IMG/VR virus record: IMGVR_UViG_3300011440_000018
Coordinates: 1-40,524 of that record
DNA length: 40,524 nt
DNA from: a virus
Direction: 5' to 3' (one strand)
The first letter of the stretch is position 1; each line of letters starts with the position of its first letter. Under the pieces are notes generated by a model. That model was not told the DNA's origin. It did not search any database and saw only the letters and a list, made by a program, of their open reading frames with translations. Shown in pieces: positions 21,777 through 29,905 of the stretch. Position numbers and translations under genes: made by a program.

Positions 21777-22862
21777 ATGGGCAAGAAATCCAAGCCGCCG
21801 CCAGCACCCGACTACAAGGCCGCTGCCGAGGCGACAGCCGCATCGAGCCAGCAGGCGCAGACCAGCGCCGACTGGGCGAATCGGCCCGACCAGACCGACA
21901 TGTACGGCAACAAGACGTCGTGGCAGTCGCAGTCGGTGATCGACCCGGCCACGGGCAAGGCGGTCAACAAGTGGTCGCAGAGCACCCAGTTGTCGCCGCA
22001 GCAGCAGGCCGCGCTCGACCAGCAGATGGGCATCCAGACCGGCCTGATGAACACGGCAGGCGGCATGCTGGGCCGTGCAAACGAAGCCGTGTCCAAGGAC
22101 TTCGACTGGGCGGGCTTGCAGCAGGCCGGTGCCGTGCCGATGGCCCGCGAGACGGGCGGCGCGGGCCAGGGCCTCATGAGCGGCCTGGATACCCAGTCGC
22201 TGGGCGCGATGCCCAGCGCCGACGCCGCCGAGCGCCAGCGCATCGAGGGGGCCCTGTTCGACCGCATGCAGCCGCAGCACCAGCAGGCCCAGGAAGGCCT
22301 GGAGGGCCAGTTGGCGGGCATGGGCCTGACCCGTGGCAGCGAGCAGTGGAACCGCGAGAAGCAGCGCCTGGGTGACCAGCAGTCCCGCGAGCGCTTCAAC
22401 GCGCTGGAGATGGGCGGCAGCGAGATGTCGCGTTTACACGGCATGGGCATGCAGAACCGGCAGCAGGGGTTCAACGAACTGATGGGCGCGGGTCAGTTCC
22501 AGAATCAGGCCCAAGCCCAGGGCTTCGGCCAGAACCTCGCGGCCAACCAGCAGAATTTCGGCCAGGACTTGACCCAGGCGAATTACCAGAACCAGTTGCG
22601 CCAGCAGCAGATCGGAGAGCAACAGCTTGCCCGGCAGATGCCGCTCAACGAACTGAATGCCTTCATGTCGGGGCAGCAGGTCGCTTCGCCGCAGTTCAGC
22701 AACTTCAACACCAGCACTTCAGCCGGGGGCGTCGATTACTCGGGCGCGGCGGGCCAGCAGTACAACGCATCGATGGACGCCTTCAACGCCAAGCAGGCCC
22801 AGGGCCAGGGGCTTATGAGCGGCATCGGCACGCTCGCGGGCGCTGCGGCGACGGCCTTCTGA
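21777..22862 (+). CDS. Internal virion protein, Gln-rich (361 aa)
   Basis: The start (MGKKSKPPPAPDYKAAAEATAASSQ) is typical of ejection proteins coded after the tail nozzle in podoviruses; the DPATGKAVNKWSQSTQLSPQQQAALDQQ region and long Gln/Asn-rich helices support it. Such proteins lie inside the capsid and form a conduit across the cell envelope. No membrane span or peptidoglycan-degrading motif is seen. Contains one exact and one imperfect motif A. Confidence 0.75.
   Translation: MGKKSKPPPAPDYKAAAEATAASSQQAQTSADWANRPDQTDMYGNKTSWQSQSVIDPATGKAVNKWSQSTQLSPQQQAALDQQMGIQTGLMNTAGGMLGRANEAVSKDFDWAGLQQAGAVPMARETGGAGQGLMSGLDTQSLGAMPSADAAERQRIEGALFDRMQPQHQQAQEGLEGQLAGMGLTRGSEQWNREKQRLGDQQSRERFNALEMGGSEMSRLHGMGMQNRQQGFNELMGAGQFQNQAQAQGFGQNLAANQQNFGQDLTQANYQNQLRQQQIGEQQLARQMPLNELNAFMSGQQVASPQFSNFNTSTSAGGVDYSGAAGQQYNASMDAFNAKQAQGQGLMSGIGTLAGAAATAF
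22074..22083 (+). repeat. Motif A-like copy with one mismatch
   Basis: CGTGCAAACG differs from motif A only by C for T at the fifth base. It could be a decayed site or chance. Confidence 0.3.
22431..22440 (-). repeat. Motif A copy inside the internal virion gene
   Basis: CGTTTACACG read as CGT TTA CAC (Arg-Leu-His), using the rare Leu codon TTA. Confidence 0.75.
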
Positions 22863-22864
22863 CC

Positions 22865-23548
22865 ATGAAAATCCTCCAGTTCTCCGGTGGCCTCGACTCT
22901 CTGGCGTGCCTGCTGCTGTTGCAGGACGAACCGGGGCTGCATGTCGTCTCGGTGCTGACCGACGGCGCCTACGGCAGCACCGTCGATTACCTCAACAAGG
23001 TGCGCGAGGCCTTCCCGGCCATCGTCTTCGTCAGCGTGCGTACCGAGCGCGACATCGAGCAGTACGGCCACCCCGTCGATGTCGTGCCGCTGCGCTGGAC
23101 GTTCATGGGGCAGATGATCCGGGGCGCGAAGGACATTCGCTACCAGGACTCCTTCTCGTGCTGCAACCGGGCGATCTGGCAACCGCTGGAGCAGACCAGC
23201 CGGGGCATGGGCGCGACGGTGATCTACCGGGGCCAGCGCGACGACGACAAGCTGCGCGACCCGGCCAACGACGGCATCGTGGTTGACGGCGTGATGTACC
23301 GCTTCCCGATTCATGACTGGACCCGCGAGATGGTCTGGCGCTACGTGGCCGAGCACCGGCCCGATCTGGTGCCTCCAGGCTACGAGGATGGCGAGAAGAC
23401 CAGCCGCGACTGCTGGGACTGCACCGCCTACCTGGACGACAACCATCGCCGCATCGAGAACCTCCCCGCCGCGCAGCGGCACCGTGTAAACGCGCTGGTC
23501 ACCCGCTGGCGCGATGATGTCCTCACAGAAATTGGAGTCCTGCCATGA
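22865..23548 (+). CDS. PP-loop ATPase / PAPS reductase-like protein (227 aa)
   Basis: SGGLDS at residues 7-12 is the ATP pyrophosphatase PP-loop. CC at 99-100, RGQRDDD at 122-128 and CWDC at 183-186 fit the PAPS reductase / DndC-like group, whose members reduce activated sulfate or bind ATP for sulfur or tRNA/DNA modification. The four-Cys arrangement could hold an iron-sulfur cluster. It sits among virion genes, two bases after one ejection protein and overlapping the next gene by ATGA, so it is expressed late with them. Its substrate cannot be read from the sequence. Confidence 0.8.
   Translation: MKILQFSGGLDSLACLLLLQDEPGLHVVSVLTDGAYGSTVDYLNKVREAFPAIVFVSVRTERDIEQYGHPVDVVPLRWTFMGQMIRGAKDIRYQDSFSCCNRAIWQPLEQTSRGMGATVIYRGQRDDDKLRDPANDGIVVDGVMYRFPIHDWTREMVWRYVAEHRPDLVPPGYEDGEKTSRDCWDCTAYLDDNHRRIENLPAAQRHRVNALVTRWRDDVLTEIGVLP
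23483..23492 (+). repeat. Motif A copy inside the PP-loop gene
   Basis: Exact CGTGTAAACG read as Arg-Val-Asn near the C-terminus. Confidence 0.75.
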
Positions 23549-24102
23549 ACGGTCAACCCCTCCCCTTCGACCTGCAACAGATGCTCCAGCAGCAGGCCGG
23601 TCCCGGCATCCCCGGCATGGCTGGCCCCGTGGCCGGTGGCGGCGGCATGCCCCCGATGCCGCCCGGCATGGGCCAGCCGATGGGCCCGCAGATGAACCCC
23701 GGCATGGGCCCTGGGGCGATGCCGCCGCAGGGCGGCAACCCCGACATCGCGGGCCAGGGTCAGGTGCCCGGCACCGCGCCGCCGCCGCCCGGACAGCCGA
23801 ATCAGGATCAACTGATGCTCGACTACCTGACGACGATGGGCGGGCTCCAGCCCCAGCACGCCGAGATTGCCCGCAAGCGGGCGCTGGTCGAGCAGCTTCG
23901 CAAGGGCGGGCAGATGGGCCAGATGCGTAACGCCGGGCGCATGCAGGTCGCCCAGCACCCGCTGGAGATGCTGGGCGCGCTCGCCAACACGGGCGTCGGC
24001 GCCTACAAGGCCCAGCAGGCCGACGAGGATCAGGCCGCGCTGACCCGCAAGAGCGATCAGGCCTTCGCCGATCTGCGCGAGCGCTCTGGAGTCGGCAAGT
24101 AA
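23545..24102 (+). CDS. Gly/Pro/Met-rich virion protein (185 aa)
   Basis: Residues 15-90 are an unfolded Gly/Pro/Met/Gln repeat-like stretch (MPPGMGQPMGPQMNPGMG). Residues 90-185 are helical (DQLMLDYLTTMGGLQPQHAE). The composition matches internal or minor virion proteins. ATG overlaps the PP-loop gene stop. No enzyme motif. Confidence 0.7.
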   Translation: MNGQPLPFDLQQMLQQQAGPGIPGMAGPVAGGGGMPPMPPGMGQPMGPQMNPGMGPGAMPPQGGNPDIAGQGQVPGTAPPPPGQPNQDQLMLDYLTTMGGLQPQHAEIARKRALVEQLRKGGQMGQMRNAGRMQVAQHPLEMLGALANTGVGAYKAQQADEDQAALTRKSDQAFADLRERSGVGK

Positions 24103-24112
24103 GGACACTGTC

Positions 24113-25582
24113 ATGGCCCAAGACCTGTTCTCCTACCTGTTCGGCGATCCCAACGTCACGCCAGCCGAAGCAGCCCGGCGCGAGCGCATGACGATGCAGG
24201 CCGCTGCGCTGCGGGGTGAGCAGGCTGACCGGCCACCGATGCCGACGGCGATGCCGCCCCAGGCGCCGCCCCAGCCGCCTGTCCAGCCGCAACCCCCGGT
24301 CCAGCCGCCCGTGCAGCCTCCCCAGCCGCCGCAGGCCCCCGCGCAGGCCCTTCCCAGGGCCGTGGCGGCGCAATCGGGACCGCCAAGCACCCCTGGTAGC
24401 CAAGCGCCTCCTGCGGCGCCTCCTGGAGCCTCTGAAGCGCTCGACCCCCTGGAGGCCCGGCAGCAGGCCCTGTACGGCCAGTTGCAGGAGGCCATGAAGC
24501 CGCCCGACATGACGGGCGCCCAGGCGGCGTACGACAAGCGGGCCCAGGGCGGGACCACCCAACTGATGCTGGCCCTGGCGGCGCAGCGGGCGGGGCAGGA
24601 CTTCGCCCCGGTCCAGGGGCACTTCCTCAAGCAGGCGGCAGCGGCCAAGGAGCCTATGAAGGTTCACGGCGGGCAGATGACCGAGACGGGCTTCATCGAA
24701 GACCCGGGCTACGCGCAGGAACTGAAGCTCAAGCAGATCAACGCGCAGATCACGGCCCACCAGCGCGTGATCGACAGCGCGGCCACCCGCGCTGCCAAGC
24801 TCGCCGCTGCCAAGGAAATCGAGCGGCTGAAGAAGGAAGGCTGGGAGTACCAGCGCGGCACGGCGATGATGACCGCTGGCATCGTGGCGGGCGCTGCCGG
24901 TGCGAGCGGCCCCGGCAAGGCCGACTTTGAGGGTGTGGACTCCAAGACGGGCAATGAGGTTGTCCGCGACAAGCGGGGTGCTGCCTGGGTCCGCACGGGC
25001 TTCGACGCCAACGGCCAGCCCCAGTACGCACCGCACCAGGGCTCTGTGATCCCGAAGGTTCAGCACGAGAAGAACGTCACGGCGACGACGGAACTGGCCC
25101 AGGCCGCTGCCAGCGCCTCGACCATGCTCGACAAGGTGAAGGCCAACCCGACGGCCTTCGGCTTCGGCGCGACAGCCGCCGACTGGGTGCCCGGCATCAT
25201 GGGCAAGTCAGCCGTGCAGACGGCGGTGGGCATGACCCCGGATGCCAAGGCGCTGCGGGTCAACTTCGTGCGTGACGCGGCGATGGAGATGTCGCGTCTG
25301 TACGGCGCGGCGCAGTCGCAGGGCGAAGCGCACCGCGCCCAGGGCTTCTTGATCAACCCCGACAAGGACGACATCGAACTGGTCATGCAGAAGTTGCAGG
25401 GCGCCAGGGCCTACGCCGACGACGCCCGCTCGCGCTGGGGTCAAGCCGCCAACCGGGCCGTGGCCGAGCGCACCGGGCTCCAGCCACCCGCAGCACCCGC
25501 AGCCCCAGGCGCGGCCCCCGCCCCCGCCCCGGCGCCTGCTGGCGCCGTGGTGGACTTCAACTCGCTGCCGAAGTCGAGGTGA
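24113..25582 (+). CDS. Internal virion/ejection protein with Pro-Gln repeat (489 aa)
   Basis: After a short helix (LFSYLFGDPNVTPAEAARRERM), residues about 45-80 are a Pro/Gln/Val repeat of the form QPPVQPQPPVQ. Then come long Ala/Gln/Lys helices (residues about 105-290, including LKLKQINAQITAHQRVIDSA) and a second helical domain (about 330-460). The C-terminal 30 residues are Ala/Pro-rich. The layout fits large ejection proteins. No transglycosylase Glu motif seen. Confidence 0.7.
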   Translation: MAQDLFSYLFGDPNVTPAEAARRERMTMQAAALRGEQADRPPMPTAMPPQAPPQPPVQPQPPVQPPVQPPQPPQAPAQALPRAVAAQSGPPSTPGSQAPPAAPPGASEALDPLEARQQALYGQLQEAMKPPDMTGAQAAYDKRAQGGTTQLMLALAAQRAGQDFAPVQGHFLKQAAAAKEPMKVHGGQMTETGFIEDPGYAQELKLKQINAQITAHQRVIDSAATRAAKLAAAKEIERLKKEGWEYQRGTAMMTAGIVAGAAGASGPGKADFEGVDSKTGNEVVRDKRGAAWVRTGFDANGQPQYAPHQGSVIPKVQHEKNVTATTELAQAAASASTMLDKVKANPTAFGFGATAADWVPGIMGKSAVQTAVGMTPDAKALRVNFVRDAAMEMSRLYGAAQSQGEAHRAQGFLINPDKDDIELVMQKLQGARAYADDARSRWGQAANRAVAERTGLQPPAAPAAPGAAPAPAPAPAGAVVDFNSLPKSR

Positions 25583-25585
25583 GTC

Positions 25586-27112
25586 ATGGACGTCCGCATG
25601 CCTGATGGCACGATCATTCAGAACGTCCCGGAAGGGACGACACAGGAAGACCTGCAAGGGCGTTTAAACGCATCGCGTGCGCCCAAGACGCCCGAGCCTC
25701 CGAAGGATCAGTGGGACGTCGTCAAGGACCGTGTCTCGCGCATCGGCACCGGGATGATGGACCCGGTGGTGGGCGCCGCTCAGATCATGGAGCGCACGGG
25801 CGTCCCTGGCGCGATCCGCAAGGGCCTGGGCATCGAAGGCGACATGGAGGGTTACGTCAAGCAGCGGGACGCTGAGTACAAGGCCCCCGAAGGCGTCGAT
25901 TGGGCCCGCATGGCGGGCAACGTCGCCAGCCCCATGAACCTGCTGACGGGCGGCACGGGCATGTCGGGGGCCGTCGGCAGCGGTGCGCTCCAGGCTGCGC
26001 TGGCGCCCACCGATGCGGGCGACGACACCGGCACCTTCCTGCTCAAGAAGGCGGGCCAAGCAGCCCTGGGCGGTGGCCTGGGCGGCGTGCTGCATGCGGC
26101 CACCCGGGGCGTGATGGCGCCCACGCGGGAGGCCACCGAATTGATGGATCAGGGCGTCTACCTGACGCCTGGGCAGGCCACCGGCAACCGCGCCGTCAAT
26201 GCGATGGAGCAGAAGTTGACCAGCGTGCCGGTGGCGGGCGAGGTGATCCAGAACGCGCAGCGGCGCGGCGTCGAGGATGTCCAGGGGCGCGTGGTCAACC
26301 GGGCCTTTGGCCTTGGGGCTGAAACGCCGCTGCCTGCCGGGCGCAACAGCGGCGAGGTGATTCGCAACGCCAACCAAGCGGCGTCGGCGCTGTACGACGC
26401 GGCGGTGCCGCACTTGCGCGCCAACCCCGAAGGGATCATGGATGCAGCCGCAGCTTACAACCGTGCGGTGCAGAACCCGCAACTGACGCCCGACGCCGTC
26501 AGGACGCTGCAAGGCCTGTGGGACAACAACTTCGCCAACTACGCGGCCCTCGACGGGCAGGGCCTCAAGGCCCTGGACAGTGAACTGGGCAAGCTGGCAC
26601 GCGACTACAGCGGGCACATGGCTTCGCCGTCGGATCGCGCCCTGTCGGGGGCGCTGGTCGATATCAAGCTGGCGCTGCGCGGGGGCCTGGAGCAGGGCAT
26701 GGCGCCCGAGCATGTGCATCTGCTGCGGACGGCCAACCGGGCCTACCGCAACCTGATCCCGGTCAACAAGGCCGCGAGCACCCGCGCTGATCGGCTGGCG
26801 ACTCCACGGGCGCTTGAGAAGGCGATGGCGAAGCAGGCAGGCACCGACGTCACGCGCACGGCTGACGATCCGCTGATCAGTCGCGCCGTCGAACTGACGA
26901 CGCCCACGGTGGCCGACAGCCAGACCGCTGGGCGTGCGGCCATGCAGAGCATCCCGCACCTGTTGTCGGGCCTCGTGGCGGGCCTGCCAGCGGCGGCGCT
27001 CTACAGCCGCACCGGGACCAACCTCGCGCTGGGGCGCACCGAATTGCAGCGGCTGCTGGCACCGTACAGTGACCGGGTCCGCACCGCGATCATCGCGGCC
27101 CTGCGTCAGTAA
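25586..27112 (+). CDS. Internal virion/ejection protein (508 aa)
   Basis: The first 30 residues (RMPDGTIIQNVPEGTTQEDL) match the short motif found at the start of many phage internal proteins, D-G-x-I-I-x-N-V-P-x-G-T-T. Gly/Ala-rich amphipathic helices follow (residues about 100-190, possible membrane-active part), then a long helical body. The last 70 residues are hydrophobic-helical (SIPHLLSGLVAGLPAAALYS). It could pierce or line the host membrane during ejection. No lysozyme motif. Confidence 0.7.
   Translation: MDVRMPDGTIIQNVPEGTTQEDLQGRLNASRAPKTPEPPKDQWDVVKDRVSRIGTGMMDPVVGAAQIMERTGVPGAIRKGLGIEGDMEGYVKQRDAEYKAPEGVDWARMAGNVASPMNLLTGGTGMSGAVGSGALQAALAPTDAGDDTGTFLLKKAGQAALGGGLGGVLHAATRGVMAPTREATELMDQGVYLTPGQATGNRAVNAMEQKLTSVPVAGEVIQNAQRRGVEDVQGRVVNRAFGLGAETPLPAGRNSGEVIRNANQAASALYDAAVPHLRANPEGIMDAAAAYNRAVQNPQLTPDAVRTLQGLWDNNFANYAALDGQGLKALDSELGKLARDYSGHMASPSDRALSGALVDIKLALRGGLEQGMAPEHVHLLRTANRAYRNLIPVNKAASTRADRLATPRALEKAMAKQAGTDVTRTADDPLISRAVELTTPTVADSQTAGRAAMQSIPHLLSGLVAGLPAAALYSRTGTNLALGRTELQRLLAPYSDRVRTAIIAALRQ
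25661..25670. repeat. Motif A, palindromic variant CGTTTAAACG
   Basis: Encodes Arg-Leu-Asn (CGT TTA AAC) at about residues 26-28 of the ejection protein, at the end of its conserved N-terminal motif. Confidence 0.6.
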
Positions 27113-27131
27113 TTACTGGAGACGAAAATGC
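27112..27131 (+). repeat. Motif B copy between ejection and fibre genes
   Basis: AATTACTGGAGACGAAAATG: it starts at the TAA stop and ends in the fibre ATG. The GGAG variant of the core serves as ribosome site. Confidence 0.7.
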
Positions 27132-28810
27132 CCCGCAGCATCACCGGCAACTACACCCTGCCCCTGCCGCCCGTCGTCCCAAACACCGTCATTTCGTCGG
27201 CCTGGGCGAACACGACGATGGACGATGTAGCCCAGGCGATCACCAACAGCCTGGACCGCTACGGCAGCGGCGGCATGGTGGCGCCTTTCCGGCTGGCCGA
27301 CGGCACCGAAGCCCTGCCCGCCTTCGCCTTCAGCGCAGAAACTGGTTCAGGCCTGTGGCGCGAGGGCACGGGCGTCGTGTCGATGTCGATCCTGGGCACG
27401 ACGGTGCAGTCCTGGACGGCCAACGGCATCAACGTCTTCGGCTCTGCCGTGATCGGCCCCGACGGCATCGACGTCACGGGCGACAGCGGCTTCAGCGGCA
27501 GTCTCGGGGTGACCGGCGACGTCGTCATCGGGGGCGCCCTGGTGGTGGCCGGGGTGCCGATCCCGCCGCCCCCAGTCGGGGGCTACGTGCCGATTGCCGG
27601 TGGCACGATGACCGGCCAGTTGGCGATCAATACGGGCTTCGGCCTGCCGCTGCTGCTCACCAACCTGTTCCAGTTCGGCGGCAACAACGCGGCGCTTCGC
27701 ATCGACGGCGACGGCGCGATCAAGGGCCACATCGGGCAACTGCCTGGGGCTGGGGGCTTGCAGTTCAACGCGGGCGCGAAGCCCATCGGTGGCGGCAACT
27801 GGCAGCTTGACGCTACCGTGACGACGTCCGCGATGATCCAGATGCATGGCGGCAACATCGTCTTCTACAACAACGACACACTGCCAGCGGGTGGCAGCTT
27901 CGCGCCCACCCCGCGCATGTATCTCAACAGCGCCGGGCGCCTCGCTGTCGGCAACAACCTCAACGCCGTCAGCCCCAACCTGTTGACCGTCAGCCTGGGC
28001 GACGCGGGCGTCGGCAACCCCTACTTCAGCGCCTTCCACGACTCCGGTGGCGGCGTCTTCACGCCCCATGGCGGCATCAGGTTGGGTTGGGCCACCGTGA
28101 ACCTTGGGCCTACATGGCGAGTCCTCCACGGCGGCGACAACAACAACGCAGGCTTCATGTTGAGCGTGCTCGCGGCCAACGTCGAGACGCAGGTCATGCG
28201 GGCGTGGCAGACGACCAACGTCACCTTCGGCACCGCCGCCAGCGACTACGGCGGCAAGCTGGGCGTGGTCCCGAATACGACCCCCGGCAGCGCCGCCGAC
28301 GCCAAGCAGATCAGCGTCGGTGAAGCATCGGGCAATGTCCTGTACCGCATGCAGTTGGGCTACGCCTTCTTCGCTGCACAGCACCGCGGCACCATTTCGG
28401 TTTATGGGGGCGGCATCATTGCAGCCCTCCACATCAACGAAGGTGGAGGCGCGATCTTCACCCCCGGTGGCGGCGGGGTTGGTGCTGTCGAGACGGGCTA
28501 CGAGGGCTACCTTTACTACAACAGTATCGAAGTGGGCTGGAAAGACCTGGGCGCAATCGTTGAGTACAAGCGCGGCCAATGCTGCGTGCTGTTCGGCAAC
28601 TTCACCATCCCCTCGATGGCGCAGAACGCGCTGGTCAGCGTCTACAACGAAGCTGGCGGGCCCATCACGTTGACCCCCACGGGTGGGCTGACGCTGCGCC
28701 TGGGCGGCACCGCGCTCACGGGCGCTCGCACACTGGCGAACAAGGGCCTTGTCAGCGTCTGGTACCGCACGCCCACCGAGGCCATCATCCAGGGATCGGG
28801 GCTGACATGA
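27128..28810 (+). CDS. Tail fibre protein (560 aa)
   Basis: Residues 1-45 (TGNYTLPLPPVVPNTVISSAWANTTMDDVAQAITNSLDR) form the virion-attachment segment common in phage fibres. Residues about 75-160 are beta-rich (VTGDSGFSGSLGVTGDVVIGGALVV) as in triple-stranded beta rods, with GYVPIAGGTMTGQL at about 155. The rest is Gly/Asn-rich beta structure. It would bind the host surface; the last third should set specificity. Confidence 0.8.
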   Translation: MPRSITGNYTLPLPPVVPNTVISSAWANTTMDDVAQAITNSLDRYGSGGMVAPFRLADGTEALPAFAFSAETGSGLWREGTGVVSMSILGTTVQSWTANGINVFGSAVIGPDGIDVTGDSGFSGSLGVTGDVVIGGALVVAGVPIPPPPVGGYVPIAGGTMTGQLAINTGFGLPLLLTNLFQFGGNNAALRIDGDGAIKGHIGQLPGAGGLQFNAGAKPIGGGNWQLDATVTTSAMIQMHGGNIVFYNNDTLPAGGSFAPTPRMYLNSAGRLAVGNNLNAVSPNLLTVSLGDAGVGNPYFSAFHDSGGGVFTPHGGIRLGWATVNLGPTWRVLHGGDNNNAGFMLSVLAANVETQVMRAWQTTNVTFGTAASDYGGKLGVVPNTTPGSAADAKQISVGEASGNVLYRMQLGYAFFAAQHRGTISVYGGGIIAALHINEGGGAIFTPGGGGVGAVETGYEGYLYYNSIEVGWKDLGAIVEYKRGQCCVLFGNFTIPSMAQNALVSVYNEAGGPITLTPTGGLTLRLGGTALTGARTLANKGLVSVWYRTPTEAIIQGSGLT

Positions 28811-29244
28811 CCAGTTGTCACCAGATGCTGCTCGCTAGCGGTGGCTCGGGGCCGGTCCCGCCCAACGACCTGATCGGTGTAATCCGGGACTCCAAGATCG
28901 CGCCCGCGACGGCGACGGCGTCCTTCACCCTGAACACCGACGGGACCATCAGCAAGGTCGGTAATGCGTCCCTTGCCGACGCCAACTGGTACCTGCCGAC
29001 GACGGTGGGCGCGGGCAACAATTACTGGTGCCGCTTGGTCAACGTCGGCGGCGGGCTCGCGCTCAACGTGGGCCTCACCTTCGGCACGATCTATGCGCTG
29101 ACCACCTTCCGGCAGTTCGGCTACACCCAGGTCGGCATCGGCATTCGCACCACCACCGCACGGCTGGAGATTGCTACCGACGCGGGCATGGCGAACATCG
29201 TCAGCAGCAACGAGTTTATGCTGGAAGCCGTGTCGGAGCCCTGA
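28807..29244 (+). CDS. Fibre-associated protein (145 aa)
   Basis: Not recognised. Beta-rich: a disordered start, then strands (TATASFTLNTDGTISKVGN, RLVNVGGGLALNVGLTFG, GIGIRTTTARLEIATD) typical of small receptor-binding or fibre-tip domains. ATG overlaps the fibre stop, implying coordinated synthesis. The stretch NNYWC is encoded by a sequence sharing CAATTACTGGTG with motif B. Confidence 0.65.
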   Translation: MTSCHQMLLASGGSGPVPPNDLIGVIRDSKIAPATATASFTLNTDGTISKVGNASLADANWYLPTTVGAGNNYWCRLVNVGGGLALNVGLTFGTIYALTTFRQFGYTQVGIGIRTTTARLEIATDAGMANIVSSNEFMLEAVSEP

Positions 29245-29402
29245 TGCGCTACGCTCTGATCCTGGTGTTCCTGGCTGGCTGCGCTGTAGCCCTGGGCGAC
29301 AACAGCCGGGCCACCAGCGACGTCAAGATCAACAGCTACCCCAGCGTGGACATCGACGCCACCGAGCCCAAAAGGAGCAAGCAACATGGCTACGATCTTT
29401 GA
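29244..29402 (+). CDS. Small lipoprotein, possible outer-membrane spanin (52 aa)
   Basis: MRYALILVFLAGC is a short signal with lipobox LAGC, so Cys13 would become the lipidated N-terminus. The mature part of about 40 residues is polar. Size and place near a holin-like gene fit a Rz1-type outer-membrane spanin, but no inner spanin partner with a coiled coil is obvious; the 29386 gene product is the nearest candidate and lacks a clear membrane anchor. ATG overlaps the preceding stop. Confidence 0.6.
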   Translation: MRYALILVFLAGCAVALGDNSRATSDVKINSYPSVDIDATEPKRSKQHGYDL

Positions 29403-29556
29403 AGAAGCGCGGCGCCGCCGCCAGGAGCAGATGGACGCCGCCGAGAAGGGCGAGACGCCACCGCCGCCACCGCCCAAGCAGGCCGAGCCCGCGAAGGACT
29501 CGATGCTCGACTCCCTGATGAAGAAGGCCCGGCTGAAGCTGTTGCGCGGCGGGTAA
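29386..29556 (+). CDS. Small charged protein (56 aa)
   Basis: Strong AAGGAG ribosome site inside the end of the lipoprotein gene, which it overlaps by 17 bases. An N-terminal charged helix (TIFEEARRRRQEQMDAAEKG), a run of six Pro, then a basic helix (MLDSLMKKARLKLL). No membrane segment or family recognised. The overlapping arrangement with a lipoprotein recalls Rz/Rz1 pairs, but the order and topology differ. Confidence 0.65.
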   Translation: MATIFEEARRRRQEQMDAAEKGETPPPPPPKQAEPAKDSMLDSLMKKARLKLLRGG

Positions 29557-29575
29557 TTCCCCGTAACGAAACTCG
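29553..29575 (+). repeat. Motif B copy at the start of the 29557-29627 gap
   Basis: TAATTCCCCGTAACGAAA then CTCG. The TAA is the stop of the 29386 gene. No gene start follows for 50 bases. Confidence 0.75.
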
Positions 29576-29627
29576 CCTTGGGGCGGTCCCTGGCCTGGGG
29601 TGCAGGCCGACAAAACCGGAGGCTTAA

Positions 29628-29822
29628 ATGTCCCTCGTCAGCCTGCTCATCACGATCCTCATCCTGGGCCTGATCTTCGGCTTGGTCTGGTGGGTCATCT
29701 CGCAGATACCCATGCCCCCACCCTTCAAGATGGCTGCACAGGTGGTCTTCGCCATCATCTGCATCATCGTGCTGCTGGGGCTGCTGACCGGCACGATGGC
29801 CCTGCCGGTGCTCAAGCTGTAG
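29628..29822 (+). CDS. Holin-like membrane protein (64 aa)
   Basis: Two hydrophobic segments, about residues 4-26 (VSLLITILILGLIFGLVWWV) and 35-57 (MAAQVVFAIICIIVLLGLL), separated by a short Pro-rich turn. This is the layout of small two-span holins and of a widespread small phage membrane protein family. It is the last rightward gene, a typical lysis position, with GGAGG upstream. No endolysin gene was found beside it, so the function is not proven. Confidence 0.65.
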   Translation: MSLVSLLITILILGLIFGLVWWVISQIPMPPPFKMAAQVVFAIICIIVLLGLLTGTMALPVLKL

Positions 29823-29824
29823 GC

Positions 29825-29852
29825 GTAAAAAAGGCCCCCTTGCGGGGGCCTT
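29825..29852 (-). terminator. Intrinsic terminator between the two transcription arms
   Basis: Arms AAGGCCCCC (29831-29839) and GGGGGCCTT (29844-29852). On the minus strand the stem is followed by a run of six T, so it is a strong terminator for leftward transcription after the PEP-CTERM gene. On the plus strand only two T follow, so rightward termination is weaker. Confidence 0.85.
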
Positions 29853-29905
29853 GGGCTGGTGCCGGTGTGAGGGAGGAGATGTCCCGGCGCCAGGGGTTCC
29901 CAAAC

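Noticed and set aside
24250-24360. Pro/Gln repeat as a possible minisatellite or CRISPR-like array
   Set aside because: Irregular CCGCCC/CAGCC repeats code in frame for a Pro/Gln linker, without constant repeat and spacer lengths.
22736-25066. Long open frame on the minus strand opposite the ejection and PP-loop genes
   Set aside because: It is a by-product of high G+C third positions. The opposite strand has recognisable proteins with ribosome sites and coupled starts.
29019-29035. Eleventh motif B copy (CAATTACTGGTG)
   Set aside because: Only the first 12 bases fit; the GAAA end is missing, and it encodes Asn-Tyr-Trp inside a gene.
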